The position numbers and the translations under genes were made by a program. This document shows, piece after piece, positions 49,523 through 61,708 of a stretch of 64,000 nucleotides of DNA. Origin of the DNA: Prorocentrum cordatum (lineage: Eukaryota > Sar > Dinophyceae > Prorocentrales > Prorocentraceae); assembly GCA_963575745.1 (NCBI GenBank), contig CAUYUJ010019626.1:1-64000 (forward strand). The letters run 5' to 3'. The notes under the pieces were generated by a model. It was given only the letters and a program-made list of their open reading frames with translations. It was not told the origin of the DNA and ran no database searches. Position 1 is the stretch's first letter; every line of letters starts with the position of its first letter.

Positions 49523-49901
49523 ACGGGGGGGGTTTGGCTCCCGACCTCTGCTTAGTGCGACTGTTTTGGACCGTGCGTCCTATGAGGGGGGACCCCACTT
49601 GCTCGAAACAGGCGCCAAAAACAGCCAAGATCTACTCTATGGAGGGGGGGGAGGGGGGGGGTGCGAGGGCCCACGCCGATTGGCAAAAGAATGAATAACA
49701 AAAACGCTCACCATGTGGGCGAGAACCGAGGCGAGAACCGCTGGTTTCGTGTGGTATTCCAGTCAGTACCCCCTGTGCCCGGATGCACTGAACCCCGACG
49801 GAAGGTTGCATGCAAAGGGCCCGCGGCAAAATGACAAGCACCGGACCCTGGGATGCGGAAGTTAACAGCGTTTGACGCCTCGTGTCATCTGGCAGTGGGG
49901 A

Positions 49902-51174
49902 TCAATCGCGGCACTGACGGCAAGTGGGGCCCTCCTTCGGCTTCCCGTAGACGAATCTCTTGACGAAAAGCCAAGCGGCTATGATAAAATCAACACCAGC
50001 GACGATGCTCCAGGCACTGTCAGGTACGCGGACAGCGATGAGCGGGGCCACCGTGGAAGAGGGGCAAGGGATAAGTGACCACGAACGAGATTTGGATAGC
50101 AGGATGCATGTGACATCAATCAGAGGAGTCGATGAGAACGATGAAACCTGATGGGGGAAGCATTGGAACACACTGCCATGCCAGATGCCTGAACCGAGTG
50201 AGTTCCAAATTTCAGCGACTTAAACAGGGAAGCGCTTCAAGGTGGACATAGCAAACCAACTAGATGCAGGTGGCTTGAAAGACAGAAAACAAAGCGGAGA
50301 GTGCGTGTGACCATCGCTCCCAGCTGATAAAATGCACCATAAAAAATAAGGGCACCACCAACATCTTCTCCGTAGCATTGGCCTGCGATGTAATTCGTTG
50401 CCACATACACCAATGACATCATGACCCCCGCTGTGAACAGCGCCAGCATTAGCAGCACGTGACTACAGAGGTCTGGAAGTACCAAAAAACACACTCCCTT
50501 GACCAATAATATTGATAGAGGAACAAAAACACGGCATCAACACCACGTTCGTCAGTCCGCATGTATTTCTTGAGCTGGCGCTGCCCCCCCCCCCTCCCAC
50601 GCCAGCACGCCGCTAGGGGTGGGGAGCGGAGTGCAACGACGATCCAAGAAGTCCGCACGGATCTCAGAAAGTGGATGCTTATACGAGCCGTCCTTCCTCT
50701 GAATTGTAGCCATCAAAATCATTGGCTCGCCTCGCCACACCAGCCTCCCAATCATTCTGCTGAAAAAGAACGGCCCCAGGCACATGCCGATGCCGCGTGA
50801 CGTGGCGAGTAAGCTCTGATCCATGCCGACCTTCTGCGCGATGAAATCCGCCCGCCCTCTGCCGAAGGGCGCGGGGACCGGCGAGCTCGCTTCCCAGACG
50901 TCCAGCGACTTGAACAACATCTACATGCTTTGAAGCGTTCTACGTAGAAGCAATATTCGGACTTCGGAAGAAAAAAGCAAATTCAAGAGAGAGCGCTGGC
51001 CCCTGGGACGGGGTGGAGAGGACGGGGGGCCCCGTGCGAACCCAAGCCAAGACGTCGGAGGTCTGGGCTGTGCACGCCCCCCGCTCTGCTGGCACGCCCG
51101 TCGAGCAGGAAAACGGCAGGGAAGACGACGAAGCATAGGACGGAAGTGGCCGCAACAAGCCCGATTCGCACCAT
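49902..51174 (-). pseudogene. Transporter-like (MFS-type) gene fragment
   Basis: Separate minus-strand pieces look like parts of one membrane transporter. 51,174-50,983: MVRIGLVAATSVLCFVVFPA (first helix). 50,920-50,700: PFGRGRADFIAQKVGMDQSL, SRGIGMCLGPFFFSRMIGRL, GEPMILMATI. 50,480-50,330: LLMLALFTAGVMMSLVYVAT, EDVGGALIFYGAFYQLGAMV. 50,050-49,910: WSIVAGVDFIIAAWLFVKRF. The RGRADF...GLGP and GxYQxxYQLGA patterns resemble major facilitator proteins. The pieces may be exons or the remains of a deleted gene; too few helices remain for a full transporter. Confidence 0.4.
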
Positions 51175-51594
51175 CCCTTGGGCCCTGGAACCACCAGGCT
51201 GAGCGCAACCACGGCTCAACCGATTTAGAAACACTTGTTCGGGGGCTTGCGGCTCCCTACCGGCTCAGCCCAAATCTGGCTTTGCAGGATCATCAGGATC
51301 CAGCGCTCTGGCTGATCGCTGAAACCCGTCACCTGCCAGCTGATCCCTGCCGCACTGCATCATCCCCGCCCAGCACTCCCTCCATGCGTCCCGCTCCGTG
51401 AGGCGACGGCGCCAGCTCTGACGGTAAAGCTTCCAGAAGAGCCCGCAGCAAGCTCGGGACCCAACACCTGCGAGGCTGGACTCGTGACGCTCCTGGTGAG
51501 AGCGTTGTCCTATTCGGCGTTTCGACATTGGGCTGAGGGGGGGGGGTCAACCCGATGTGTTCAAACAAAAAAAAGAGCGTGTTCTACCGCTGCT

Positions 51595-52560
51595 GGCGGA
51601 AAACCGGGGGGGGGTCACTACCAGTTCGAACCCCTCCCCCCCCCCCCCCACCCGAAAACCGGGGGGGGTCACTACCGGTTCGAACCCCTCCCCCCCCCCA
51701 CCCCCAGCTCATCCTGAAAGGGGGGGGGGTCACTACCGGTTCGAACCCCCCCCCCCCACTCGACAAACCGAGTGGGGGTTGCGGACAGTGGTGGGGACGG
51801 TGTTGGTGGGGACAGTGGTGAGGGGACAGCGGGACAGTGGTGGGGACAGTGGGACAGTGGGACAGTGGTGGGGACGGTAGTGGTGGGGACAGTGGTGGGG
51901 ACAATGGTGGGAACGGGGAGGACAGTGGACAGTGGTGGGGACGGTGGTGGTGGGGACAGTGGTGTGGGGACAGTGGGAATCAGGTGGAAACAGTGGGACA
52001 GTGGAGGGTACAATGGTGGTGGGGACAGTGGTGAAGGCGGTGGCGAGGACGGCGGTGGGACAATGGGACAGAGGTACAGTGGGGACAGTGGTGGGGACAG
52101 TGGGGACAGTGGTGGGAACAGTGGGACAGCTCAGTGGGACAGCGGAGGAGTCAGTGGGACAGCGGGGACAGTGGGGATAGTCGGGCAGTGGTTGGGTCCG
52201 TGGAGACAGTGGGGAGAGTGGAACCGTGGTGGGAACAGTGGTGGGAACAGTGGGGACAGTGCGACAGTGGTGGGGGCACTGGTGGGGACAGTAGGGACGG
52301 TGGTGGAACCAGTGGGGACAGTGGTGGTGAGGACAGTGGTGCTGGGAACAACAGTGGGATGTGATGTGGACGGTGGTAGGGACCGGGAGTCGTTTGCTGG
52401 CGGTGCGTGGGTGGAGGGGGGTCGAACCTGTAGTGACCCTCCTCGGGTTTTCGAGGGGGGGGGTTTCGAACCGGTAGTGACCCCCCCCGGTTTTCCAGAT
52501 CCGGGGGGGGGGGGGGAGGAGTTCGAACCGGTAGTGACCTCCCCGGTTTTCGAGGGGGAG
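51595..52560. repeat. Inverted clusters of GGTTCGAACC boxes around a GGGACAGTGGT minisatellite
   Basis: Left: three copies of GGTCACTACCGGTTCGAACC near 51,613-51,745, separated by poly-C. Right: three copies in reverse orientation near 52,421-52,540, separated by poly-G. Between them lies about 590 bp of GGGACAGTGGTGGG repeats (51,790-52,375). No gene is seen. Confidence 0.85.
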
Positions 52561-53140
52561 GGGGGGGGGAGTTAGGGGAGGGGGGGTTTTGCCGCGGGGG
52601 AAGGGGGGGGGGGTCCAGCAGGGGGGGGGGGATTTTCGGAGGGGGGGGGGGGGGGCGACCCCCGGGCTCCGGAGGAAAAGGCTGGCAATTTTCCATAGTA
52701 AAGCGGCGGTGGATCACGCTCTCTCAAACAAAAGAATCCCGGCCATAGATGTTCTAAGAACATTTCGCGCAATCCACACCAAGCTCATCGACGATTATTT
52801 TGGAGGCCTGCAGGCAAACCGGGACGCTTCGCGCCGCTGCTTGACTGAAGAACCCCTGAGCCCCATTCCGGGACAAGCTGGTCCGCAAGCTAACGTTCTA
52901 ATCGGGGATCTTCTGACCCGGGTCAATCCAGACCCGGGTCAGCAGGAAACCAAAAACTGCAATGCAGGAAAACAAAAAAAAAACTGCAACGCAGGTCTTC
53001 GCAAACCCGGGTCAGCCAAGATGTGCGGCCGCCTCGCGGCCACGAAAGGCTCGCTAACCCGGGTAAGCCAGAGGGGGTCTTCGCAGGATCCTGCAGGATC
53101 CGGTGCCGTGGCTGACCCCCATTTGCATTGACCCCCGTCT
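52561..53140. other. Poly-G tracts and ACCCGGGTCAGCCA repeats, no gene
   Basis: G-rich runs to about 52,665, then mixed sequence with several ACCCGGGTCA/ACCCGGGTAA motifs (52,915-53,070). Confidence 0.5.
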
Positions 53141-53599
53141 CAAGGCTCCCTCGGGTCGGGCGAAAGGGGGGGATAGTAAAGGGGGGGTTTGAGAATCAGC
53201 TCACGTAGCTGATTTTCCCGGCGCCTCCCAGCGCAGAAGGCGGCTATGTATCGAGAAATGGCCCCCTCGGTGAGGCCGAAACCAGCTGCATGCAGCAAAT
53301 TTCGTACCCCCCCCCTTTCCCAATCCCCCCCTTTCGTCCGGCCCGACTCCCGATCTAACACTAACTGCGGGGCTCCGGTGCAGCGGCCCTCCCGACGCCC
53401 CGGGTCCGGGTGCGCCGACTGGGAAGAGGGGGGCCCGGCAGGAGGGGAGTTAGCGCACCGGGGGCCGAGGCACGCGCGCGGACGAGGCGGGGGGACCAAA
53501 GCACGCACCCCAAAAAGAAGATTTGGACCCCCCAAAAAATTGCACCTCCATAAAAAAGAACAAAACAAAAAGGAAACAAAGAAGACCAAAAAACGCACC

Positions 53600-53800
53600 C
53601 CGTATCGGTGCGGAAACAATTGCAGCAACAGGTGGTGCCCAAAACCAGCAGCGGCCGCAGTTGGGCAGGCGGCCTTCGGTCTCGAAAGGACACCGTCCGC
53701 GGCGACACCGACAGCGAGCCCTGTTACACTCAGCAGGAACTGCTGTCGGTCTTTGTACCCATTCTTTCCGTACCCATTTCGATCGTCCCGAGAAGAGGGG
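53600..53800 (-). repeat. Dispersed repeat D, copy 1
   Basis: Similar to 62,655-62,850. On the minus strand both read through a shared peptide pattern: TGLAVGVAADGV...ACPTAAAAGFGHHLLL here and TGFAVGVASTKV...ACPTAAAFDFGQQLLS there. It may be an old coding element or a non-coding repeat. Confidence 0.5.
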
Positions 53801-53849
53801 GCCGTGACATCTGAGAGACATAGTGGCCCGGCTGCAGACATCATGCAAC

Positions 53850-55900
53850 AGAGAGAACGCCGAATCCGCCGACCCTGTTGGCGTGGGTGAGGGGCTTACC
53901 TGTTCGAGTCGTCGTCTCCGTCAGTCGTCGTCTCCGTCGTCCCCTTTCCCTGCACCCTCCTCCTCCTCCTCATCAAGCATGTCGGCGAGAGGAAATCTAG
54001 CAATGTCGTAATCGAATCGAAGGGAAGCCCCTTCCCTTTAACCCCTCCCCCTTGGGGGGTGGGCGTCCGGGAGGCGTAGGGGGGGGGGTCTTGGGGGAGC
54101 GGTCAGATACACATCCTCCCCTGGGGGGCCCGGGGCCTCAAAAAGTACCGAAACAGGTCAAGAGTGCCCCAAGAGGCCCCGGAGACGGTCCAAGAACCAA
54201 ACGATCGGTCCAAAACGCCCTCACGCCCTCCAGACTGCCCAGAAGGTCTCCAGGACGCCCCCAAAAAGCCTCCAAGCGCACTCCCGAGAGGACTCCAAGA
54301 AGCCAAACTCATGGATTTCCCGTTGGTGTTGTCAAGATTTTGACATTCTCGCCTTTTCCACTTACCGCCGCTCCAGGACGACTCAAGAGGCCCCCAAGAC
54401 AGCCCAAGAGGCCTCCAAAAGGGCCCCGAAACAGTCCAACAGGACCCTAAGACAGCCCAAAACGCCTCCAAGACGACCCAAAAGAGACCCAAGACGGCTC
54501 CAAGAGCGTGCTCAGACGGGGGACCCGAACGGACATTTAGAGCCCTCAGCCCCGAGAGGCTCCCAAGAGGCCATAAGAGGTTCCCAAAGGCCCCGAAAGG
54601 CCCACAAGAGGTCCCCAGGAAGCCCGGAGAGTCCCCAACATTCCTCCCCTGAGGCCCCCGAGAGCCTTCCGAACAGACCCAAGGAAGAACCCCTGAGAAC
54701 TCTGGCCCACGTCAGCATCGTCGTCGTCGCTGCCGCCGCCGCCGTTGTCGTCGTCGTTTCCCTTCAGGGTCGGCGGCACCGGCCGTAAGGCCTTCGCAAC
54801 AAAAAAAAACGAATGAGCATTTCTGTCCACGGCGAGCCTCGGCCACGAATCGGTTTCTCGATCTATACCAGAGGAACGACCCAAAAACCAGAGCCCGAGC
54901 CCAAATCGGTCCATATTTCAGCGTCTTAACTGTTGCCAACGCCTTCGCCTGACCGAGTGCGAGCAGGTCACCAAGGGCTTGGACGCGTTACTTTGGCGTC
55001 CTGCCTGTGGTCTTGAACGCCACTGGGACGCCCCCGGAAAGGGGGGAACGAAGCCCACTTCTGGCCCTAATCGCGCCCAGTTCTCAACAGGAGCGCCCGA
55101 GCGCCTTCCGAAACAACAGTGGTCCTCAATCCAACGTTCGGACCTTCCGTTTCGATACTGCCATCATGCCACCATTCGGTTCTGGCCATGAGTTCCCCGA
55201 CCTACGTCAAAAGAACGGCACGGAAACCAGAGCCTCTCCTGAGGCCAAAATTGTCATTATCTTTATGGAGGCGCCTGAGCTGATACTGATTGACAGCGGC
55301 CACCAGTGCGGCCAGGAGGTGAAACAGAACACTGAGCATGCGCATGCTGATTGGCACGTTTACAAGTCCATGGATGGCTATCTGAATCTGCTCAACGCCC
55401 AAGCTGAGCAATCTAAGAATTCACTCAACGGCTTTTCTGCGGCGGCAACTGGAAACCTCATAGGCAAGCCCACGAATTTCAAACGCCGCGTTGGCCCACG
55501 AACGGAGACATGTAGACACGTATCGAAATGAGCCGGGAAACCCGAGGCTGAGACGAGCTGATGAATGGGCACCTCGTGCACTGCGACAATACAGGCGGCT
55601 GCTGAGATGAGGAACGCTGACTAAGGAACGAAGCACTGTTTGGGCACCCAACGAGCCTGGGTGCACGAGGAGAGCTGGAGGAACAACCACAGAATGACCT
55701 AAGGAACAGGGATCCACTTCCGAACGCAAACCGATGCGTATTTCAGCGCCTTGAATGTAAGACGAAGGTAGGATGAGGAACGCATCGGATGGGGACAAAC
55801 TGGGAATCTCTGAGAATCCGCGAGTCTGGAGGATTTATCAGGCGGCGCGGTCATTCCAGAGAGCTCCGGAACGTTTTGCGAGCGTTCGAGAAAGCTCTGG
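53850..55900. other. Mostly non-coding; GGCCCC repeats
   Basis: CCCCAAGAGGCCC-type repeats fill 54,100-54,700. The rest has several ORFs of 60-170 codons without recognisable domains. A hydrophobic frame at 55,411-55,202 on the minus strand (MRMLSVLFHLLAALVAAVNQ) could be a membrane exon, but nothing supports it further. Confidence 0.35.
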
Positions 55901-55989
55901 AGCGATTTCTCATCATCACAGGGCTGCCTGAGACACTTTATATTCGCAGCAGCAATAACAACACACAACACACAACACATACACCACCA

Positions 55990-56005
55990 CCACCACCACT
56001 AAGAC

Positions 56006-56049
<44 letters not shown>

Positions 56050-56056
56050 CCAGCAA

Positions 56057-56121
<65 letters not shown>

Positions 56122-56204
56122 CCAACACCAACAACAACAACAACAACAACAACACAACACCAACAGCAATAACAACACCAACAACAACAACCACAACCAC
56201 AACC

Positions 56205-56245
<41 letters not shown>

Positions 56246-56250
56246 CACTT
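55990..56250. repeat. AAC trinucleotide tract
   Basis: About 250 bp of (AAC)n with CAC interruptions; left boundary of element X copy 3. Confidence 0.95.
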
Positions 56251-56267
56251 TACCCGAACGCTCAGTG

Positions 56268-57144
56268 TTCTCACCAGTGCCAGGGTTTTCATGCGACGCC
56301 AGCCAATACCCCCACTTTGTGGGGGGGCAGTGCAAGCTCTACCAAATATCCACACGACTCTTCGCCACCACCCACACCCAGCTTCCCGCCCTATGACGTT
56401 CGGACACTTCACTTCGTGGCCTGCGGACGACCGTGGCTACTACACTGGCGTGGAGTACACACCCACAGAAGTTGTTAGGACAGCGCGCGCGGGTAGAAAT
56501 TTTGAAAAGTCGTGCAGGTGTTTTTCGAGGACCTACGGTGCGATTCGTGTGATTTTATGATGCGCGGTGCTAAAATTCTTAAGAACCCAATGGTTTTTGG
56601 AGATTTCGGCGTGCGCGCGCGAAGAAAAAACGAATGTGTCCCGCATGGTATTATTTGACAGGGATGATGGCCCTGGCAGGTGCGCAACCGTTGTCGCAGA
56701 AGTTCGAAAAAGTTGCTCGCAAAAGCCCGTTTGACAGAAATGTTTAAAAAGTGTTGGGTTTCCTACGAATCCGCAAGAGCGCGCGGGATGAAAGTTTGAC
56801 ATTTTTTTGTTGAAAAACCATTGGTTTTTTGATGTTTTTATGTTAAAATCGCTCCGAACACTAAGCTTTTGGAAGGATTTCGTCTTGCGCGCGCGAATGT
56901 CCACTTTACCTTATTTTTTGCAAGGGATTCTTGAAATTTGATTATATTAGAACAAGAAATGTCATTTTATAGTGTTTTTTGCAAGGGAAAGCGGGGGGGA
57001 ACAAAACAACCGGATCTTGATCACATCGAATTACCTGAGGCTTCCTCACGAAAATGATGAAAATGTAGCTGCGGCCTAGGCGGCGCAGGGGGGGCGCGCA
57101 CCAGGGGGCCCAACAATAATTATTCTTTAGAATAAATAATGTTC

Positions 57145-57180
<36 letters not shown>
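56268..57180. mobile_element. Element X, internally deleted copy 3
   Basis: 5' module 56,268-56,460 joined at about 56,482 to the 3' module through 57,140, then (CAA)n. The deletion endpoints differ from those of copy 2, so the two short copies arose independently. Confidence 0.75.
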
Positions 57181-57181
<1 letters not shown>

Positions 57182-57304
57182 TCAACAACAGCAACCACAA
57201 CCACAACCACAACCACAACCACAACCACAACCACAACCCCAACAACAACATCATCAACAACAGCAGCAACAACAACACAAAAAAAGCAATAACCATTTCA
57301 AGAC

Positions 57305-58660
57305 TGTTCGCTGCTATCTGCTCGCGTGCCATTCAACACGTATATCCCCAACCCTCGGTGCCCGCCCTCTCCGTCTTCGATAGCGCCCCCTTGAGGGTAT
57401 AAATTCCTTACCTGCCACGTGCATTTATGGCAGCCCCAAAAACAGGGGAAGAGAGGACGCATGGAAGGGGGAGGAAGAAGGATGGTGCACGAGAGAAATT
57501 AGCAGGAAGGGTGCTAGGAGCAGCAAACACGTGGAAGAACCAGGCGTGCAGATCGGGCGGGCAGACCCTAGCGGGCGGGTCGGGAAGGCGGGCCCAGGCG
57601 GCCAGGTCGAGCTGGCGGGTTGCTAAAGCTTGAGTCCTGCACGAATCGCGTGGAAGTCTCGAGCGATAGCGCGATGCCAAAGTAAATAATGAGAAAAGCC
57701 AGCGCGAGAGCGTGATTCTTGAGTGTCAAGGGCGCGGCGTCCGAATACATTGCAAGGACGTCCCGTGAGAGAGCGCGATCCCTGAACAAATTGTCAGGAG
57801 GTCACGCGCGAGAGCGCGATTGAAGTATTCAGCCAGAGCCATTGTTGTTATAATTCGGGGGCCAAAAGACCAAATTGACCCTCAAGACTTTCCCTGATAC
57901 AAAAAATACAATCCCAGGAGGGGCACTTCAACCGGGAAAATTCAACGTGCGCCGGAGGGGGGGGATCAACAATAATTGTTCTCCAGACATTAGAGCTCAA
58001 CGACAATCATATTAATCATGTTCGCTCCTACCTGCCCGAATGCCATTCAAAACGTGTATCCCAAACTCTCGGTACCCGCCCTCTTCGCTGTCGATCGTAA
58101 CCCCCAAGGTATATCTTCCTTACCTGCCACGTGCATTTAGCGCAGCCCCAAAAACAGGGAAGAGAGGACGCATGGAAGGGGGAGGGAGGAAACCATGCAC
58201 GAGAGAAATTAGCAGGAGAGGTGCTAGAAACAGACAACACATGGCAGAACCCGGCGGGAAGATCGGGCGGTCAGACCCGAGCGGGCGGGTCGGGAAGGCG
58301 GGCCCAGGTGGCCAGGTTGAGCAGGCGGGTTGCTGAAGCGTGAGTCCTGTGTGAATCGTGGGGAAAGCCAAAGCGAGAGCATGATTCCTGAGTGTTGAGG
58401 GCGCGGCGTCTGAAAAGATGGTGAGGAATTCCGACGCGAGAGCGCGGCGTCTGAATACATTTGAGGACGTCCCGCGCGAGAGCGCGATTTTGGAAACACT
58501 TCGTGAGGAAATCTCAGGCGAGAACCGTTGTTGTGGTAACCCGGGGGGCAACGACGCAATCTGAGCAGGAACAATCTCCTCGATAAAAAGAAGGGTGGGA
58601 GACACAGGAGGGGCACTTCAATTGAAAAGTACATGGTGTACGAATGGTGGTTCAACAGCA
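57305..58660. repeat. 714-bp tandem duplication ending in repeat family F
   Basis: TGTTCGCTNCTANCTGC starts at 57,305 and 58,019 and the two units align over most of their length. Each ends with family F (57,600-58,000; 58,330-58,660). Small ORFs are shared between the units but show no coding conservation. Confidence 0.8.
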
Positions 58661-59470
58661 ACGTTCCAACTTGGCTGGATGGCGCAAGCCTCGGCATAAA
58701 TGTTCGTACCAGCGACTCCGACGGTGACGCCATATATCAGATATATCCGCCACCGTGCCTCGAGGCACGAAGTGGGGCGTCCTCGGCCCTCAGAAGCGCT
58801 CGCTCCTCACGACTGAGCGTTGTAAGTGCTCTGATGAAGGGAAACTGGGACACACAAACAAATAGATACAAATAACCAAATTCCCAACGCTTTCCCATAT
58901 TCTCTGGGTGTTTGTCTTCCCCCCCACTTCCCATGCTTTCCAATTTTTTTCTGGGAGTCGACGATGAATTGTGCCTGTGTGTGTTTTTGCCCCTCCTGAT
59001 CTGAGCTCGAGGCCTGCATGCCATTGGGTGCCTCCTGGGGCGCCCCGCGTGAGGCCGGGGCCAGCCGCGCGACGCTCCCAGAGGCCAGGCAGGGGGCCTC
59101 CCGAGGGGCCCCCTGCGACGGCACGACAGCGCCCCGAGACGCCCGAGGTGGACTGGAGACGGCTTACCAGCCTCGAACGTGCCCCTATCCCCGAGGTTGG
59201 CACGCCAGAAGGCGATGACAGTCTTAGGGATCCGCCCTCGAAAAATGAGGGAATCCCTAAGATTGGCATCGTGATGAGGAGGTGCCCAGCATAGGGATAG
59301 GGATATGTTCCAGGCTGGTAGACGGCCCAATACAGTTTCCAGACGCCCCGGGGGGGCCACAAGAAGCGCCCCGAGGGGCACGAATCATCGGCATTAGCAT
59401 TCACGCCTTTTCGGGCCTCCGACTCCCCAGAAGCGGCCGGAGAGGCCCCCAGGTGTGCCCCAAGACTGCC
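58661..59470. other. No gene recognised
   Basis: Unremarkable mixed sequence. ORFs up to about 200 codons on both strands have no domain or repeat pattern. Confidence 0.4.
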
Positions 59471-59676
59471 TAAGTAGGGGAACGAACAATTACATAAACA
59501 TCAAAACTCGGAGGTCCTCGCGGATTTCTCAGATCCGCGCTGGACCCCCCTGGCGACGCCTCCGGCGCCGCCCCTGGCGCGCTCCGCGCGCCAGGGAGGG
59601 GGTCCAGCGCCGATCCGAGAAATCCGCGCGGACCTCCGAGTTGTCATCTTTCTGTCATTCTTCGTTCCCCTACTAA
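59471..59676. mobile_element. Foldback element, about 206 bp
   Basis: The outer arms TAAGTAGGGGAACGAA and TTCGTTCCCCTACTAA are inverted, as are the inner arms ACTCGGAGGTCCTCGCGGAT and its partner (59,604-59,644). Together the arms cover nearly the whole element around a GC-rich centre near 59,580. Size and structure fit a non-autonomous inverted-repeat element. Confidence 0.8.
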
Positions 59677-59751
59677 GGGGGCCCCATCGACGGCCCAGGA
59701 GGCTCCGAAGGAGGGGGAACCCGAACTGGCCTCGGCCTGGGCTTTGCCTTA

Positions 59752-59902
59752 GGTCGGGCATGTCCCCCTAAAGGCGGATTGTGGGCGAAAAATAAAACAC
59801 AGCCCAAAAATATACAACAAATCAACAAATAAGCGAAACATCGTCCCCGGACAATGTTTTTGACTATTCTTGACAACTCCTCTTGTAGAGGGAAGGCCCG
59901 AC
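59752..59902. mobile_element. Small inverted-repeat element with GTCGGGC ends, complete copy
   Basis: Left end AGGTCGGGCATGTCCCCCTA; right end TAGAGGGAAGGCCCGACGTA. The interior is AT-rich, with GAAAAATAAAACA and CATCGTCCCC boxes shared with members at 24.9-26.0 kb and 48.04-48.16 kb. Confidence 0.7.
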
Positions 59903-61180
59903 GTAAGCTTTGCCCCTCTCCTCCAAGGCCCTGGCCTCCTCCTCCGCGGCCTTGGCCTGCTCGGCCCGCACCCCCCCTCTCCCGCGGCCCTGGCCGGCCG
60001 CCTCCTGCGCGGCTCTGGCCCCGTGCTCCTTCTGCTTCTGGCCTCCTGCTCGGCGGCGCCCGCCTGCTCTTCCAGGGCCTCCAGCTATCCTCTCTCGTCG
60101 GCCCCGTCCCCGAAGCCGGCAGCAGGCAGAGCGGGCCTCAGGGGCACCCCAGAGGCTTCCACGCGAGGGCCCCCTCCCCCAAAAGAGCAAACCAAGGGGA
60201 CCATGGAGGCAGTGTGTTGTTTGGCATGGGTCTCCACTTGAACCGGCGCTAATCGATGCAAAGTCGACGCAAATCGACGCAACGTCGGCGTTCTCTCATC
60301 GATCGCCAAGCGCTACCGCACGCGCTTGAACACCAAAGACGGAACTCCGAGGACACACAGGCTCTCATGCTTTGCTCCCGAAGAAGGCGAAGATATCCAG
60401 CACCCCTGTTGGCCCCGGTGGTTTGCCACAGGGCTGCACGACATGCTAGACGGCTGAACGCTTCCCCCAGGAAGCCCTAAGAGGGCCTCAAGGGGCCTCG
60501 TCTTCCCCCTCCTGCCCCTCCTCCTCCTCCTCCTCCTCCTCCTCCTCGTCCTCGTCCTCCTTCTCCTCCCTCTCCTGCTCCTTTGTTCCTCCTCGCCCCG
60601 AAGTTCCCCCCGTGGGGTTCCGCAGCTGCTCGGGGAGCACATAGTCCAGTAGCTTGGTTAGACCTCGGCCCAATGGCCGCAGGGGCGTTTCCGTAACGCT
60701 GAGGGCGGCGGCGAGTCGCCGTACAGTCCGTGTCGCTTGGAGAGGACACGCGGGAGGACACGAGACCCTTTCGAGGGCCACACTGCCTGAGGAATGTAGG
60801 AAGGCGTGGGTCGCGACGCTCAGGACACAAGGTTACCCTTGATCTGGCAGGGTCGACCTGCTGATCGGTCCCAGCCGTAGGCGTCTTCGATGTGCCACCC
60901 CGTGTTGGAAGATGGCCCAGATGGCAAGGGGTGGCCTCTAAGACAATTGCAGGACGCCTTCAAAAAGACCAGAATGGCGCCAGGAGAGCCCAAGATGACC
61001 ACAAGACGGCCCGAGATGACTCCAAAGACGGCCCGAGATGACTCCAAGGCGGCCCACGATGCTCTCCAAACGGCCAAGTTGGCGCCTCCTCCAGGACGCC
61101 CCAAGGAGACTCCAAGAAGACCTCCAGGCGGCCAACTTCAGTGATGTTCCTGAGCTTGCCCAAATCGTGTTCGCGGTCTC
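59903..61180. other. No gene recognised
   Basis: GC-rich sequence with a CCT tract at 60,510-60,565. GCCGTAGGCGTCTTCGAT at about 60,867 recurs at about 61,576. No domain was found. Confidence 0.4.
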
Positions 61181-61499
61181 GCCTAAACGGGCCGCCGACA
61201 GCCGAAGACGACTCCAAAGGCCTCCAAGATAGCCCTACGATGCCCGATGCCCCCCGCAAGATGGCCTTCAAATCCGATGGGCCCCTTAGATGCCCACGAA
61301 GAGGCCTTCAGGACGCCCAGAGGACAGGGAGGCTCCAAGATGGCCCCAAGAGGCCCCCAAAGGCCTCCTCCCTCCTCCTCCTGCTCCTCCTCCTCCTGCT
61401 CCTCCTCCGCTTCCCCCCGCTCCTCCTTCTCCTCCTGTTCCCTCTTCCTTTCCCAGGTGCTCCTCCAAGGGTTTCCACGACGGCTGGTGGACCACATGG

Positions 61500-61692
61500 T
61501 CTTATAGCCTTGCAAGCAATCGGAGCAACGCTTGGCCAGATAGACGTTTGCTAGAGGCAGGTGCAGCGGTGATTCGCCGTAGGCGTCTTCGATAGGATAG
61601 ATTGCAATCCTGACACCTGTGCCGAAGCCCATTGCTCGTGACTGGCAAAAGACGCCGATCTTAGCCTTCAGAAGCTTCCGTGTGAAAGTCAA
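61500..61692 (-). CDS. Possible short exon, unrecognised
   Basis: The frame 61,692-61,500 reads RKLLKAKIGVFCQSRAMGFG, TGVRIAIYPIEDAYGESPLH and NVYLAKRCSDCLQGYKTMW, which is less biased than neighbouring GC-driven frames. HIEDAYGWDRS occurs in a similar context at about 60,870. No family is known to me. Confidence 0.25.
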
Positions 61693-61708
61693 GTCGGGTT
61701 AACTAGTA

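Noticed and set aside
50700-50732. Spliced-leader relic (TTGTAGCCATCAAAATCATTGG)
   Set aside because: Needs several inserted bases, is on the strand opposite to the transporter-like frames and is followed by no ORF.
51613-51745. tRNA genes suggested by GGTTCGAACC
   Set aside because: No acceptor or D-arm can be folded around the boxes; they are separated by poly-C and repeated identically.
57427-58343. Pair of similar 68-70 residue proteins in the 714-bp duplication
   Set aside because: Similarity follows from DNA duplication; differences are not concentrated at third codon positions by eye.
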